NCBI GenBank assembly: GCA_016795145.1
Contig: JAEUII010000123.1
Span: 1 to 64,000 of the forward strand
From: Planctomycetaceae bacterium
GTDB taxonomy: Bacteria; Planctomycetota; Planctomycetia; Planctomycetales; Planctomycetaceae
Direction: 5' to 3'
Length of the DNA: 64,000 nt
In this document: positions 36,044-44,334 of the stretch, piece after piece
How the letters are laid out: each line of letters starts with the position of its first letter
Position numbering within the stretch: position 1 is the first letter of the stretch
The notes under the pieces: generated by a model
Told to the model about the DNA's origin: nothing
Database searches by the model: none
What the model saw: the letters and a program-made list of their open reading frames with translations, nothing else
Program-made: the position numbers and the translations under genes

Positions 36044-36439
36044 ATGGACTGGATGACCTGGTACAACTCACTGCAGAAACCGAGCTGGACTCCAGCGCCG
36101 GCAACGATTGGAACGATTTGGTCGATCCTGTATCCAGTGATCATCATCACCTTCGTTTTTGTCTACGTGCAGGTGGCTCGGAAAAAGATACCACCAGTGG
36201 TCGCTTTTCCATTCACGCTGAACCTTGTTTCGAACCTCGTGTTCACGCCGATTCAGTTCACTCTGCGCAGCCTGACTCTGGCAAGCATCGATATTCTGAT
36301 TGTCTGGCTCAGTCTGATTTGGGCCATCGCTGCGATTCGCAAGTACCACTTGTGGATTGCAGTCGCACAGGTCCCCTATCTGATCTGGGTCACGATTGCG
36401 ACCGTACTGCAGCTGTCGATCACTCTGATGAATCGATGA
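36044..36439 (+). CDS. TspO/MBR family protein, short form
   Basis: Membrane protein of the tryptophan-rich sensory protein/peripheral benzodiazepine receptor family, which binds porphyrins and related ligands. The signature is at the very N-terminus: WYNSLQKPSWTPAP, followed by IWSILYPVIIITFVFVYV; later helices include FTLNLVSNLVFTPIQF, LASIDILIVWLSLIWAIAAI and VPYLIWVTIATVLQLSI. At 131 residues it is shorter than usual (about 155-165) because the first membrane helix before the WY motif is missing, leaving four helices. ATG at 36044 with a GTGAGC upstream. Other planctomycete members may share this form; I cannot check. Confidence 0.85.
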   Translation: MDWMTWYNSLQKPSWTPAPATIGTIWSILYPVIIITFVFVYVQVARKKIPPVVAFPFTLNLVSNLVFTPIQFTLRSLTLASIDILIVWLSLIWAIAAIRKYHLWIAVAQVPYLIWVTIATVLQLSITLMNR

Positions 36440-36502
36440 TGGCCGGCACTCTCAGATCAGAGTCATCAGCAACGATGTCAGGCGCGGGAATCACCGCCTG
36501 CG

Positions 36503-37147
36503 TCAATGTCGTTCTGCGTTTGGTGGTTTCAGGTTTGATGTGCCCGTCGACGCGATCAGCAGAATTGCAAGGACTGCGGCATAGAGCCCAAACATGACCA
36601 GCACATGAACGGCTGCTGACATGACTCCTCGGACTGCTGGATCTACGAATGGATATGGATAGTAGCCAGTCAGACCACCTCGCAAAAAAATCCACGCTGC
36701 GTACGTCATCGGGTAACCAGCACCTGCAACCCACGGAACGGTTCGAGTTTCTGAATCTCGACAGAGCCACCAAAGCAGCGAAAACAGAGGAGGACTTCCA
36801 TAGTGCAACAGGATATCAGCGTATCTGGCAAGTCCCCGCAGATCGCCCGGTGACTTCAGAACAAATGCTGCAACAAGGAAGACGGTTATGATCGCGGCAC
36901 AGGGGACCGCCATCAGTCTCCCGTTCGGCATAGAAGCCTTCGCAAAGACCCTGATGCAATAACCAAGACAGAAGAGATTCGTAACGACTGTGAACCACGC
37001 CAGAAACTGAAACGACTTGGCGAGGAACCCAGTCCCCTGCGACTCCAGTAGCAGCCCAACAGATCGCCATTGCAGAATCAGCCCCACAACGATGACCAGT
37101 GCACAAATTCCGGACAGCAACCGGATTCTCGCTGACGCAATCCTCAC
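36503..37147 (-). CDS. Pr6Pr family membrane protein
   Basis: 214 residues with about six membrane helices. Recognised from the family pattern: a first helix ALVIVVGLILQW, then FLAWFTVVTNLFCLGYCI, the DILLHYGSPPLFSLLWWL helix with its conserved His, and VPWVAGAGYPMTYAAWIFLRGGLTGYYPYPFVD. Function of the family is unknown; it is distantly related to the AIG1/FAR-17a (androgen-inducible hydrolase) membrane family. The start is GTG at 37145-37147, only 3 nt after the PPK2 stop codon, with AGGA nine bases upstream, so it is probably translationally coupled to ppk2. Confidence 0.8.
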   Translation of the reverse strand: MRIASARIRLLSGICALVIVVGLILQWRSVGLLLESQGTGFLAKSFQFLAWFTVVTNLFCLGYCIRVFAKASMPNGRLMAVPCAAIITVFLVAAFVLKSPGDLRGLARYADILLHYGSPPLFSLLWWLCRDSETRTVPWVAGAGYPMTYAAWIFLRGGLTGYYPYPFVDPAVRGVMSAAVHVLVMFGLYAAVLAILLIASTGTSNLKPPNAERH

Positions 37148-37150
37148 AAA

Positions 37151-38332
37151 TCAGGTTCCTGTCTGAATACTCTGCTCACCCTGTTCGAAGACAACCTGCG
37201 CACGTCCAACCAGCAGTGGATCAACAGGACCAATCTTCTCCAGGTCCCGGTCTTCGTACGGAATCCGATGCAGCACATAGCGCATCGCATTCAGACGAGC
37301 ACGCTTCTTGCAGTCCGATTTGACGACAGTCCATGGAGCATCGGCAGTGTCCGTGTAAAAGAACATGGCTTCCTTGGCTCGCGTGTACTCGTCCCACTTA
37401 TCAAGTGACGCCGTATCAATTGGCGACAGCTTCCACTGCTTCAGCGGATGACGCTCTCGTTCTCCAAATCGACGCAGCTGTTCTTCGCGACTGACAGAAA
37501 ACCAGAACTTGACGAGGTGAATTCCGCTGCGACAGAGGTTCCGTTCAAACTCAGGAGCCTGCCGCATGAATTCGTTGTATTCATCGCGCGAACAGAACCC
37601 CATCACTTTTTCGACGCCAGCGCGGTTGTACCAGGATCGGTCGAACATCACGATCTCGCCACGCGTCGGCAGATGCTGCACATAGCGCTGGAAGTACCAC
37701 TGTCCTTTTTCGACTTCGGTAGGCTTCTCCAGCGCGACAACTCGAGCACCTCGTGGATTCAGGTGCTCCATGAAACGCTTAATCGCGCCACCCTTTCCGG
37801 CAGCATCCCGGCCTTCAAAGAGGAGGACGACTCTTTGTCCCGTCTTTCGAACCCAGGCCTGCAGCTTCAGGAGCTCCACCTGCAGTCGGTACTTTTGCTT
37901 CTCATACGACTTTCTGGACAGCAGGAACTTGTAGGGATATCGCCCCGCGCGCCAGTCAGGGGAGAGAATCAAATCCGTCTCCATCCCCTCAGTCGTGTCG
38001 TCAGCGGGACTGTCCTGGATCAGCGACTTGCGCAGGCGAGCCGCATCGTCAGGCGACGTTCCTTCAAAGATGGCCTTCAGCAGGCGAGCACGAGTTTCCG
38101 TGTCCTGTGAAGGAACGGCCTTCAGGATATCAAGCGCTGCATTGATCTGGCTTTCCTGAGCCGCCTCGGTGGACTGCTCGACAGTATGGGCCTGAATTCC
38201 CTCCTCAGTCAGCGCTGGGGAAATGTCGCCCTGCTTGGCGGCTCTTGGGCGTGCCTTCGCGGCACTCGCTGCCACTTTGCGACGACGGCGAGTTTTCCTG
38301 GTACGACGAGTTCGAGCGGTCGGTTCTGCCAT
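37151..38332 (-). CDS. ppk2: Polyphosphate kinase 2
   Basis: Moves phosphate between polyphosphate and nucleotides, cytosolic. The kinase core spans about residues 115-390: Walker A EGRDAAGKGGAIKRF (174-182), the lid/phosphate motif PTEVEKGQWYFQRYVQHLP, Walker B MFDRSWYNRAGVE (230-241), then ERERHPLKQWKLSPID. The first 110 residues are extra: a very basic stretch (TARTRRTRKTRRRRK) followed by an acidic helical linker, a disordered histone-like tail that could bind polyphosphate, DNA or membrane. I use the ATG at 38330-38332; a GTG at 38351 would add seven residues. Its stop is 3 nt before the Pr6Pr gene. Confidence 0.92.
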   Translation of the reverse strand: MAEPTARTRRTRKTRRRRKVAASAAKARPRAAKQGDISPALTEEGIQAHTVEQSTEAAQESQINAALDILKAVPSQDTETRARLLKAIFEGTSPDDAARLRKSLIQDSPADDTTEGMETDLILSPDWRAGRYPYKFLLSRKSYEKQKYRLQVELLKLQAWVRKTGQRVVLLFEGRDAAGKGGAIKRFMEHLNPRGARVVALEKPTEVEKGQWYFQRYVQHLPTRGEIVMFDRSWYNRAGVEKVMGFCSRDEYNEFMRQAPEFERNLCRSGIHLVKFWFSVSREEQLRRFGERERHPLKQWKLSPIDTASLDKWDEYTRAKEAMFFYTDTADAPWTVVKSDCKKRARLNAMRYVLHRIPYEDRDLEKIGPVDPLLVGRAQVVFEQGEQSIQTGT

Positions 38333-38810
38333 TGTGGTCTGTTTCTCATTCACTTCGCCAGCATCCTGCTCCCGTTACCCGTCTTTCGTGCCTCAGGAGC
38401 AGTTCTTCAGTGACTGCTCAGGAAAGACTCATCCCTGTCTATTTCGCCAGCATAATCGCGGCTCGCTACCGCTGTCCAACAGCCATGCACTGATTCACAG
38501 GATTCACGGCGTGGATTCGCTCAGGAGGCAGCGCGCTACCGCCGCACACCAACACGCAGGCGGGCAACTCCTCATTCGAATCGATCATCCGATCGGCACT
38601 TTCTGCCACTGATCCAAAGAAGCGATGACGCATCCAGGGCACTTGTCGGGCCGGTACATCAGGAACAGCTTTCCAATCTTTCCTGACCAGCACTTCGTCA
38701 GTTTTTTTCAGATGTGCACTTATCCTGCACAGTGAAATGCACAGGAATCACAGGACGAATTTGTTGCCAGGGATTGGCAAATTAGTTTCTGCAATCAGGA
38801 GAACTCAGGG
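38333..38810. other. Divergent intergenic region before the Cys-rich barrel gene
   Basis: 478 bases between ppk2 (minus) and the barrel protein (plus). It carries the TGCACA sites at 38713-38743 and a small TTGCCA/TGGCAA inverted repeat (38764-38780). A 75-codon minus frame at 38466-38693 has no homologue I recognise and no ribosome site. Confidence 0.45.
38713..38743 (+). promoter_or_regulatory. Candidate operator: three TGCACA-type half-sites
   Basis: TGTGCA (38713-38718) and TGCACA (38726-38731) form an inverted repeat with a 7-nt spacer; a third TGCACA (38738-38743) follows with 6 nt between. They end 67 nt before the barrel gene start, a sensible place for a regulator. No promoter boxes could be fixed. 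Confidence 0.3.
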
Positions 38811-39854
38811 ATGTTGAAACGGAGTCTGGGATTTTTCGCACTGCTCATGCTTGCCTCCGCGCAGGCTCAGGCGGGGCTCAACCTTTTTGGCAGCATCCCC
38901 TGTCAGACTGAAGGCTGCGGTGAAGCGTGCGGCGATGCATGCAGCACCGACTCGGCCTGTACTCCTGAAGGTTGTGCCGATGACGGATGTGGCGAGACAG
39001 GATGTTATGAAGGCCTGTTCGGTGGCAGCGGAGCAAGCTGCCTGGGCGGCCTCACAAGTCTGCTGCACAAGAGCGATCATTGTTTTGATGACTTCATCAG
39101 CCCAATGACCAACCCCGTGTTCTTCGAAGATCCTCGAACACTGACCGAAGCGCGCTTGATCTTCGTCAACCACCAGCTTCCAAAACAGCTTGGTGGACAG
39201 AATCTTCAGGTCTACGCGATGCAGTTGCGATTTGCGATCAATGAAGACGTGTCGATTATTGCGACGAAAGACGGGTTCATTGTCTCCGATAATCCGCTGA
39301 TTGATGATGGCTGGGCAGACATTGCCGCGGGTTTGAAAGTGAACGTCTACAAAGACTACGCGAGCGGAACATTGCTGAGCGTCGGTACAACCTACGAAGC
39401 TCCATTCGGAACTCCTCGAGCTCTTCAGGGCAACGGCGACGGCGAATTCCACATCTTTACGTCAGGCGGTACTCGATTTCTCGACGACTATCATTTGTTG
39501 AGTGGTCTGGGTGTGCGACTGCCCGTTGATCAGGGCGCCGAAAGCACTTCGATGTACTGGTCGAACCACATCGACCGCAAGCTGGGTGATTCCAAGTTCT
39601 ATCTGCTCGGCGAATGCAACTGGTACCACTGGCTTGTGGACGGAAACGCGTTTCCTGTCCCGGTCGAAGGTCTGGACTTCTTCAACCTTGGTTCCACCGG
39701 CGTTGATGGAAATGACATTGTCACCGCGGCAATCGGCGTGAAGTACAAGCCAAGCGGCAACACAGAAATCGGTGTCGCGTGGGAAGCACCATTCACCGAT
39801 CGACGCGACGTACTCGACGACCGAATTACGGTCGACTGGATTATTCGCTACTAA
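38811..39854 (+). CDS. Cysteine-rich outer-membrane beta-barrel-like protein
   Basis: 347 residues. A Sec signal (MLKRSLGFFALLMLASAQAQA) is followed by a cysteine-rich stretch: Cys31, 36, 40, 44, 50, 55, 60, 65 and 77. The rest alternates hydrophobic and polar residues in strand-sized blocks (LQVYAMQLRFAINEDVSII, GLKVNVYKDYASGTLLSVGTTYEAPFG, KFYLLGECNWYHWL, IVTAAIGVKYKPSGNTEIGVAWEAPF) and ends in DWIIRY, an aromatic C-terminus as in Bam-inserted barrels. No family name is certain. AGGAG lies nine bases before the ATG. Its own terminator follows. Confidence 0.75.
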   Translation: MLKRSLGFFALLMLASAQAQAGLNLFGSIPCQTEGCGEACGDACSTDSACTPEGCADDGCGETGCYEGLFGGSGASCLGGLTSLLHKSDHCFDDFISPMTNPVFFEDPRTLTEARLIFVNHQLPKQLGGQNLQVYAMQLRFAINEDVSIIATKDGFIVSDNPLIDDGWADIAAGLKVNVYKDYASGTLLSVGTTYEAPFGTPRALQGNGDGEFHIFTSGGTRFLDDYHLLSGLGVRLPVDQGAESTSMYWSNHIDRKLGDSKFYLLGECNWYHWLVDGNAFPVPVEGLDFFNLGSTGVDGNDIVTAAIGVKYKPSGNTEIGVAWEAPFTDRRDVLDDRITVDWIIRY

Positions 39855-39909
39855 TTCGCAAGACGAGTCAGAGCGAACTCGGGCAATCCCGAGCCAATTT
39901 CCTCACAAA

Positions 39910-39949
39910 GAGCCTGATGAACTGCGGCCATCAGGCTCTTTTGTTTTTT
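39910..39949 (+). terminator. Rho-independent terminator of the barrel-protein gene
   Basis: A 10-bp stem (39910-39919 and 39929-39938, left arm GAGCCTGATG) with a 9-nt loop is followed by TTTTGTTTTTT. It ends six bases before the convergent GlmU-like gene. Confidence 0.88.
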
Positions 39950-39954
39950 GTCGC

Positions 39955-40905
39955 TCACACCTTCGTCAACTGCGTTCCACTCGCGATTTCGGTTCCGGCA
40001 GTGAGATGCACGAGTGGGCCGATGACACAGTTGTCGCCAATCCGGCAATTGCGATCGATGACGGTCATTGGGCGGATAACCGTATCACGGCCAATCTCGA
40101 CTCCGAACTCGATGCTCGTCTGAGCCGGGTCTTCAATCGTCACGCCAGCCAGCATCAATTGTGTCTGAATGCGTTTCTGAACAGTCGCTCGTACTTCCGC
40201 AAGCTGCGTTCGAGTGTTGACGCCCAGTGCTTCTTCGATCGTGATACTGCACCGAGCCGCGACACGGTGCCCTTCATCCATCAGGATTCGCGGCCCATCG
40301 GTCAGATAGTACTCTCCCTGGCTGTTGTTCGGGCGTACTTTCTGAAGAGAAGAAAACAACAGCGGGCCGCTGAAGGCGTAACAACCTGTGTTGATCTCAG
40401 TGATGGTACGCTGTTCAGCGCTGGCATCTTTTTGCTCGACAATGCACTGAAAGTTCCCGTCTTTGTCACGGACAATTCTGCCAAGCCCTTCGTTGTTGGC
40501 TGTGTCCGCCGTTCCAATGACACATGCGGCCTTCTGAGCTTCCCGCTCTTCCAGCAATGCCTTCAATGACGATCCCTGCAGCAGCGGTGTGTCTCCGGCA
40601 AGAATCAGCACCGGTCCCTGATGACTGCGAAGCAATGGCTCGCACATCATCACAGCATGCCCCGTCCCCTTCTGCTCCGTTTGTTCGGCAAACTGAACGT
40701 CGGCGTGATGCTCCAGGGCTGCTCGGACCAGATCGGATCGATGTCCGACGATCACGACGATCTTTGACGCGCCCGCTTCCCTCGCAGAATCCAGAACATA
40801 CTCAATCATCGGCCGGCCACAGACCGGATGAAGCACCTTCGGTACTTCGGACTTCATGCGAGTACTTTTGCCAGCTGCCAGAATAATGGCCACAGTGTCA
40901 GTCAT
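39955..40905 (-). CDS. GlmU-like UDP-GlcNAc pyrophosphorylase, uridylyltransferase part only
   Basis: Nucleotidyltransferase that should make UDP-N-acetylglucosamine from UTP and GlcNAc-1-phosphate. The N-terminus has LAAGKSTRMKSEVPKVLHPV; then FAEQTEQKGTGHAV, ILAGDTPLL, LGRIVRDKDG, ITEINTGCYAF and EYYLTDGP, all GlmU signatures. Full GlmU is about 450-460 residues; here only about 60 residues of left-handed beta-helix follow the transferase, and the acetyltransferase half is absent. So it may be UDP-GlcNAc pyrophosphorylase only, with acetylation done elsewhere. ATG at 40903-40905 chosen; the upstream Met at 40932 is possible. Not given the symbol glmU because the second activity is missing. 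Confidence 0.85.
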   Translation of the reverse strand: MTDTVAIILAAGKSTRMKSEVPKVLHPVCGRPMIEYVLDSAREAGASKIVVIVGHRSDLVRAALEHHADVQFAEQTEQKGTGHAVMMCEPLLRSHQGPVLILAGDTPLLQGSSLKALLEEREAQKAACVIGTADTANNEGLGRIVRDKDGNFQCIVEQKDASAEQRTITEINTGCYAFSGPLLFSSLQKVRPNNSQGEYYLTDGPRILMDEGHRVAARCSITIEEALGVNTRTQLAEVRATVQKRIQTQLMLAGVTIEDPAQTSIEFGVEIGRDTVIRPMTVIDRNCRIGDNCVIGPLVHLTAGTEIASGTQLTKV

Positions 40906-41011
40906 CGTGTCACTCACTTCGTTGCCTGCCAAAAGAAACTGCCAGGCACGGGCCTGGCAGTTTGCTAAATTAAGATGAAATGCCTCTGTGGGTCAGTCGC
41001 TCACAGGACCA

Positions 41012-42274
41012 CTAGTATCGCAGTCCAATCTGGCCAATGAATCCGGAATCCAGATCGAACCCCGGCACGGCACTCGCGAACTCCACCTGTCGATCCATGA
41101 CATATCCGCCTTCAAAGAACCAGCTGTAGAGACCGGCGTCCATCTTTAAGCCAAGCAGAATTCGGTAGTCAGCAATTTCGACCTGGTCATCGGCCTGCAC
41201 ACCAGCATAGGTCCGATTGACGCCGTACGCTTCCACGTGGTACTCCGCCCGAACGTAGATCCACTTTGACCAATAGGCTTCGTTGCCCAGAAACAGGCTG
41301 ACTTTCGCTTCCGGATACATCAGCTGCCATTCCCAGTAGTCGTCGCGATAGATCAAACCGGCCCAGGGAAGAATTCGGTCGTCGACTCGATCCCAGTACT
41401 GAGCACCAAGCCCGAGGGTCCAGAACTGATCCAGCTGCATCAGGAAAATACCACGACCATCCAGCTGAAATCCGTCTCCCCAAATGTCGCCGTCAAAATC
41501 CGTGTTGATCGACGGCGTAATCCCGAAGCTCAGGCTAAAGGGACCGGACGCCGGGGTTTCAAGTTCGAAATCTGCCCCAAAACGGAACAGGTCGCTCGGA
41601 AGCTGAAGAGTCCCATCAGGACCTCCCCAGTTGCGATATGAGAATTGATTCGTCCAGTTCATGACCCAGCCAGCCCACCATGGAGATGCATAGGCCAGCT
41701 CGTAATCGAGCCCGAAGATGTCCATATCACCGGTGACTCCCGCTGGAGCCCCACTGACACTACCTCCTGGAAGCCAGGACACATCGATCTGGTTGGTCCA
41801 GCCAAACCGGTAAGGCTCCGGACCATTAGCGCCGTACATGCTCAGTCCCTGCGGTGGGATTCCTGGCTGATACGGATTGTACGGAGCATAAGGATCGACT
41901 GCATTCGGTGTCAGGAACGGATCCTGTGTCACGGGCGGCGAGAAGGCATTCCAGGTTGTTCCCTGGTCATACATCGGAATCGTCAGCTCGGAACCAGGCA
42001 GTGGCGTACTGCCAGTGATCGGAGCGGGTGTTCCGGCGTCAAAGGGAGTCACTGCCGCAGGAGCCGAAGATCCACCAGCCGCGGGAGCCGCTCCTGAATC
42101 TGCAGGAATCGGAACGCCGCCGTCCTGAAAATAGGGACTGGAGGTCAGGATTGGCTGGTAAAGCCCCATCGGCGACCGGTTCTGCGTCCACGGAGCTCCA
42201 TATTGAGCACTCGCTTGCGATGCGGTGGCACACAAAACAATTGTCGCGAGCGTCAGGGTTGAGAATATTCTCAC
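41012..42274 (-). CDS. Outer-membrane beta-barrel-like protein with Pro/Ala-rich N-terminus
   Basis: 420 residues. Sec signal MRIFSTLTLATIVLCATASQASA, then a low-complexity Pro/Ala/Gly/Tyr region to about residue 150 (PYAPYNPYQPGIPPQG), then a Trp/Tyr-rich beta region of repeated strand pairs (GLDYELAYASPWWAGWVMNWTNQFSYRNW, FRFGADFELETPASGPFSLSFGI, WTLGLGAQYWDRV, KWIYVRAEYHVEAYGV, YRILLGLKMDAGLYSWFFEGGY). It ends in FIGQIGLRY, an aromatic barrel terminus. It may belong to the DUF6268 type of barrels; I am not sure. GTG start with AGGTG six bases upstream. A separate transcript is likely. Confidence 0.75.
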   Translation of the reverse strand: MRIFSTLTLATIVLCATASQASAQYGAPWTQNRSPMGLYQPILTSSPYFQDGGVPIPADSGAAPAAGGSSAPAAVTPFDAGTPAPITGSTPLPGSELTIPMYDQGTTWNAFSPPVTQDPFLTPNAVDPYAPYNPYQPGIPPQGLSMYGANGPEPYRFGWTNQIDVSWLPGGSVSGAPAGVTGDMDIFGLDYELAYASPWWAGWVMNWTNQFSYRNWGGPDGTLQLPSDLFRFGADFELETPASGPFSLSFGITPSINTDFDGDIWGDGFQLDGRGIFLMQLDQFWTLGLGAQYWDRVDDRILPWAGLIYRDDYWEWQLMYPEAKVSLFLGNEAYWSKWIYVRAEYHVEAYGVNRTYAGVQADDQVEIADYRILLGLKMDAGLYSWFFEGGYVMDRQVEFASAVPGFDLDSGFIGQIGLRY

Positions 42275-42482
42275 AACAACACCTGCTGAGAAAGGAAGGA
42301 TTCAGGTGGGATTTCGTCGCGATCCCCTTGGAGAGAGGAGAGAACAGGGTTTCGCGACTTGAGAGGAGTTTGCCGGATTCTGTGGATTCACCCGATTAGG
42401 TCAACATCACTTCCACGTTCGCAGGCAATTCTGACCGGTCGAACGCGATCTTCTTGCCTCATTCGGCGAAACTTGCCGATCA

Positions 42483-42522
42483 CCCCGCCAAACCAATCAC
42501 CCCCAAATCCCCCGGACGCCCC
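42483..42522 (-). promoter_or_regulatory. Potential G-quadruplex on the minus strand
   Basis: Four C-runs on the plus strand (42483-42486, 42500-42504, 42509-42513 and 42519-42522; lengths 4, 5, 5 and 4) give a G4-G5-G5-G4 motif on the minus strand with loops of 5, 4 and 13. It lies just 3' of the sulfatase stop codon and about 210 nt before the barrel gene start. Confidence 0.4.
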
Positions 42523-42552
42523 ACGCATCCATTCCAATCCATTCGCAGCAGC

Positions 42553-44181
42553 CTATTTTTCCCCTGGAAGGGGGTCGCTCTTCACGAGCTCTGTGAACTC
42601 AGCCGTGATTTTTTCCCACTCAGCAGCCATTTCCCTGAGCCTCTCCGGCTGGCTTTCCGCGAGATTCTTTTCCTCCGACCGATCGGTGGAGAGATCATAC
42701 AGTTCCCATGGAGCGTCTTTTGTTGCGACGATCTTGAAATCCCCCGACCGTAGCGCACGGTTGCCTTCGTGAAGCCACCAAAGAGGCGGGCGAGGTTCGG
42801 TCGATGCTGCTGCGGCGAAGGTTGGCACAAGACTTCGTCCAGGGGACGGAGGGACCGGTTTTCCGCTGATCTCCTTCGGGCTCTTCAGCCCGGCAAGCTC
42901 CAGAAGGGTTGGCACAACATCAATGACATGGCCCGGCGCCGTTCTTAGTTCGCCCTTTGCTGAGATCCCCGCTGGCCAATGAACAATCAGCGGCGTTGAG
43001 ATCCCGCCTTCATGGACCCATGTCTTGTGCCGCCGGAAAGGAGTGTTGCTGACCGTCGACCAGCCTGGCCCGAGACACAGGTGAGTCGCCGCAGATCCCA
43101 TCGGTGCGGCCGGATCATGACCGTCATCGCGAACCATCATCTCGGCTGAGGCTCCATTGTCTGACAGAAACAGGATGACCGTATTCTCGAGTGCCTTCAT
43201 TTCTCTAAGCTGCACAAGCAGTCGCCCGATCTCCTGATCCATCCGATCCACCATGGCGGCGTGAATGGCCATCTTTGCTGCCTGAAACGTCTGCTGCTCC
43301 GGTGTCTGTTCTGTCCAGAGTTTTGGAACCGTGATTTCCCCGGGACCGTACTGCTTAACCTGGTCCGGAAATGGATATGGCGGGCCCAATGTTCTTTCAG
43401 GAGAACTCAAACCTGCACTGGGAAACTTCATCGACTGCTGCTTCTTCCATCTCTCAGCTCGCGCTTTCTCCCAGCCTTCTGCGTATCGACGTTCGTACTT
43501 CGCAATGTCTTCCGGAAGCGCCTGAAGCGGAAAATGAGGTGCCGTGAAGGCGACGTACTGGAAAAACGGAGCATCCGCATTCGACTGCTGATGATCTTTC
43601 AGACAACGAATCGCGTGATCGGCAATGGCAATGGTCGAGTAATACGTGTCTCCATCTTTCACTGCTGGCAGTTGCTTTCCGTCTTCAGCATGACGAGACG
43701 GGCGAAAGAACCGCCCCTGATCCTGCAGTTCGTAGCTTCTGTGGAATCCTCCATCTTTCGGCGAACCGTCGATATGCCACTTGCCGGAGTAATAGCAACG
43801 ATAACCCGCAGGCCCAAGAAGCTGAGGCAGGAGCGGAGCCCATGCCGGTCGGCGGAACTTTGGCGCACCGCCGCCAGGGATTCCCGGCAGCGCATCGCGA
43901 TGAATTTGCTGAGGGTAGTAGCCAGTCAACAGAGACGCTCGCGTTGGCCAGCAGCGTGCTGTGTTATAGAAGGACGTGTAGCGAAGACCGGAGCTTGCCA
44001 GCTGATCAAGATTCGGCGTTTCAATCTCACTGCCGTAACAGCCAGGATCGGAGTATCCGAGGTCATCCGCAAGAATGACTAACAGGTTGGGCCGGCCTTC
44101 TTTTTGCCGTTCACCACCAACAGTCAACGATGGCACAAGGAAAACCAAACCACACGCCAGAACCATCAGACAGCGTCGCAT
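42553..44181 (-). CDS. Sulfatase (arylsulfatase type), exported
   Basis: Type I sulfatase, 542 residues, with Sec signal MRRCLMVLACGLVFLVPSL. Metal ligands Asp39-Asp40 in LADDLGYSD; the formylglycine site is Cys77 in CWPTRASLLTG (C-x-P-x-R, needs FGE-type maturation); then SGKWHIDG, VAFTAPHFPLQALP, and FLSDNGASAE with the C-terminal Asp-Asn. PAPMGSAATH and TPLIVHWPAG are typical of the arylsulfatase-A-like group. The frame opens at a TTG (44202), but the ATG at 44179-44181 has GGAG ten bases upstream and fits the signal. Planctomycetes use many sulfatases on sulfated algal polysaccharides; no glycosidase neighbour shows its substrate. Confidence 0.93.
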   Translation of the reverse strand: MRRCLMVLACGLVFLVPSLTVGGERQKEGRPNLLVILADDLGYSDPGCYGSEIETPNLDQLASSGLRYTSFYNTARCWPTRASLLTGYYPQQIHRDALPGIPGGGAPKFRRPAWAPLLPQLLGPAGYRCYYSGKWHIDGSPKDGGFHRSYELQDQGRFFRPSRHAEDGKQLPAVKDGDTYYSTIAIADHAIRCLKDHQQSNADAPFFQYVAFTAPHFPLQALPEDIAKYERRYAEGWEKARAERWKKQQSMKFPSAGLSSPERTLGPPYPFPDQVKQYGPGEITVPKLWTEQTPEQQTFQAAKMAIHAAMVDRMDQEIGRLLVQLREMKALENTVILFLSDNGASAEMMVRDDGHDPAAPMGSAATHLCLGPGWSTVSNTPFRRHKTWVHEGGISTPLIVHWPAGISAKGELRTAPGHVIDVVPTLLELAGLKSPKEISGKPVPPSPGRSLVPTFAAAASTEPRPPLWWLHEGNRALRSGDFKIVATKDAPWELYDLSTDRSEEKNLAESQPERLREMAAEWEKITAEFTELVKSDPLPGEK

Positions 44182-44334
44182 GGACTCAATACTCCGATTC
44201 AACTCAGCTCAATCGAATTCGTCTGGTGTTAGCACAACAACTTCATCATGCGCGGACCGGAACGAAAGGGCGAACTTGTTGTGTCACCCTCGTAAGACAC
44301 TCGTTGCGACCAGGAACCTGACTGCAACAACGAA

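Noticed and set aside
35905-36597. A 230-codon plus-strand open frame across the TspO gene
   Set aside because: It overlaps the TspO gene in another phase and its translation is Arg/Ser/Cys-rich without any conserved pattern.
38466-38693. A 75-codon minus-strand frame upstream of ppk2
   Set aside because: No ribosome site, no recognised family, and it sits in a divergent promoter region; kept only as part of the intergenic description.
42275-42552. C-rich stretch considered as a CRISPR or tandem repeat
   Set aside because: No repeated units of fixed length; only four C-runs, reported as a G-quadruplex candidate instead.
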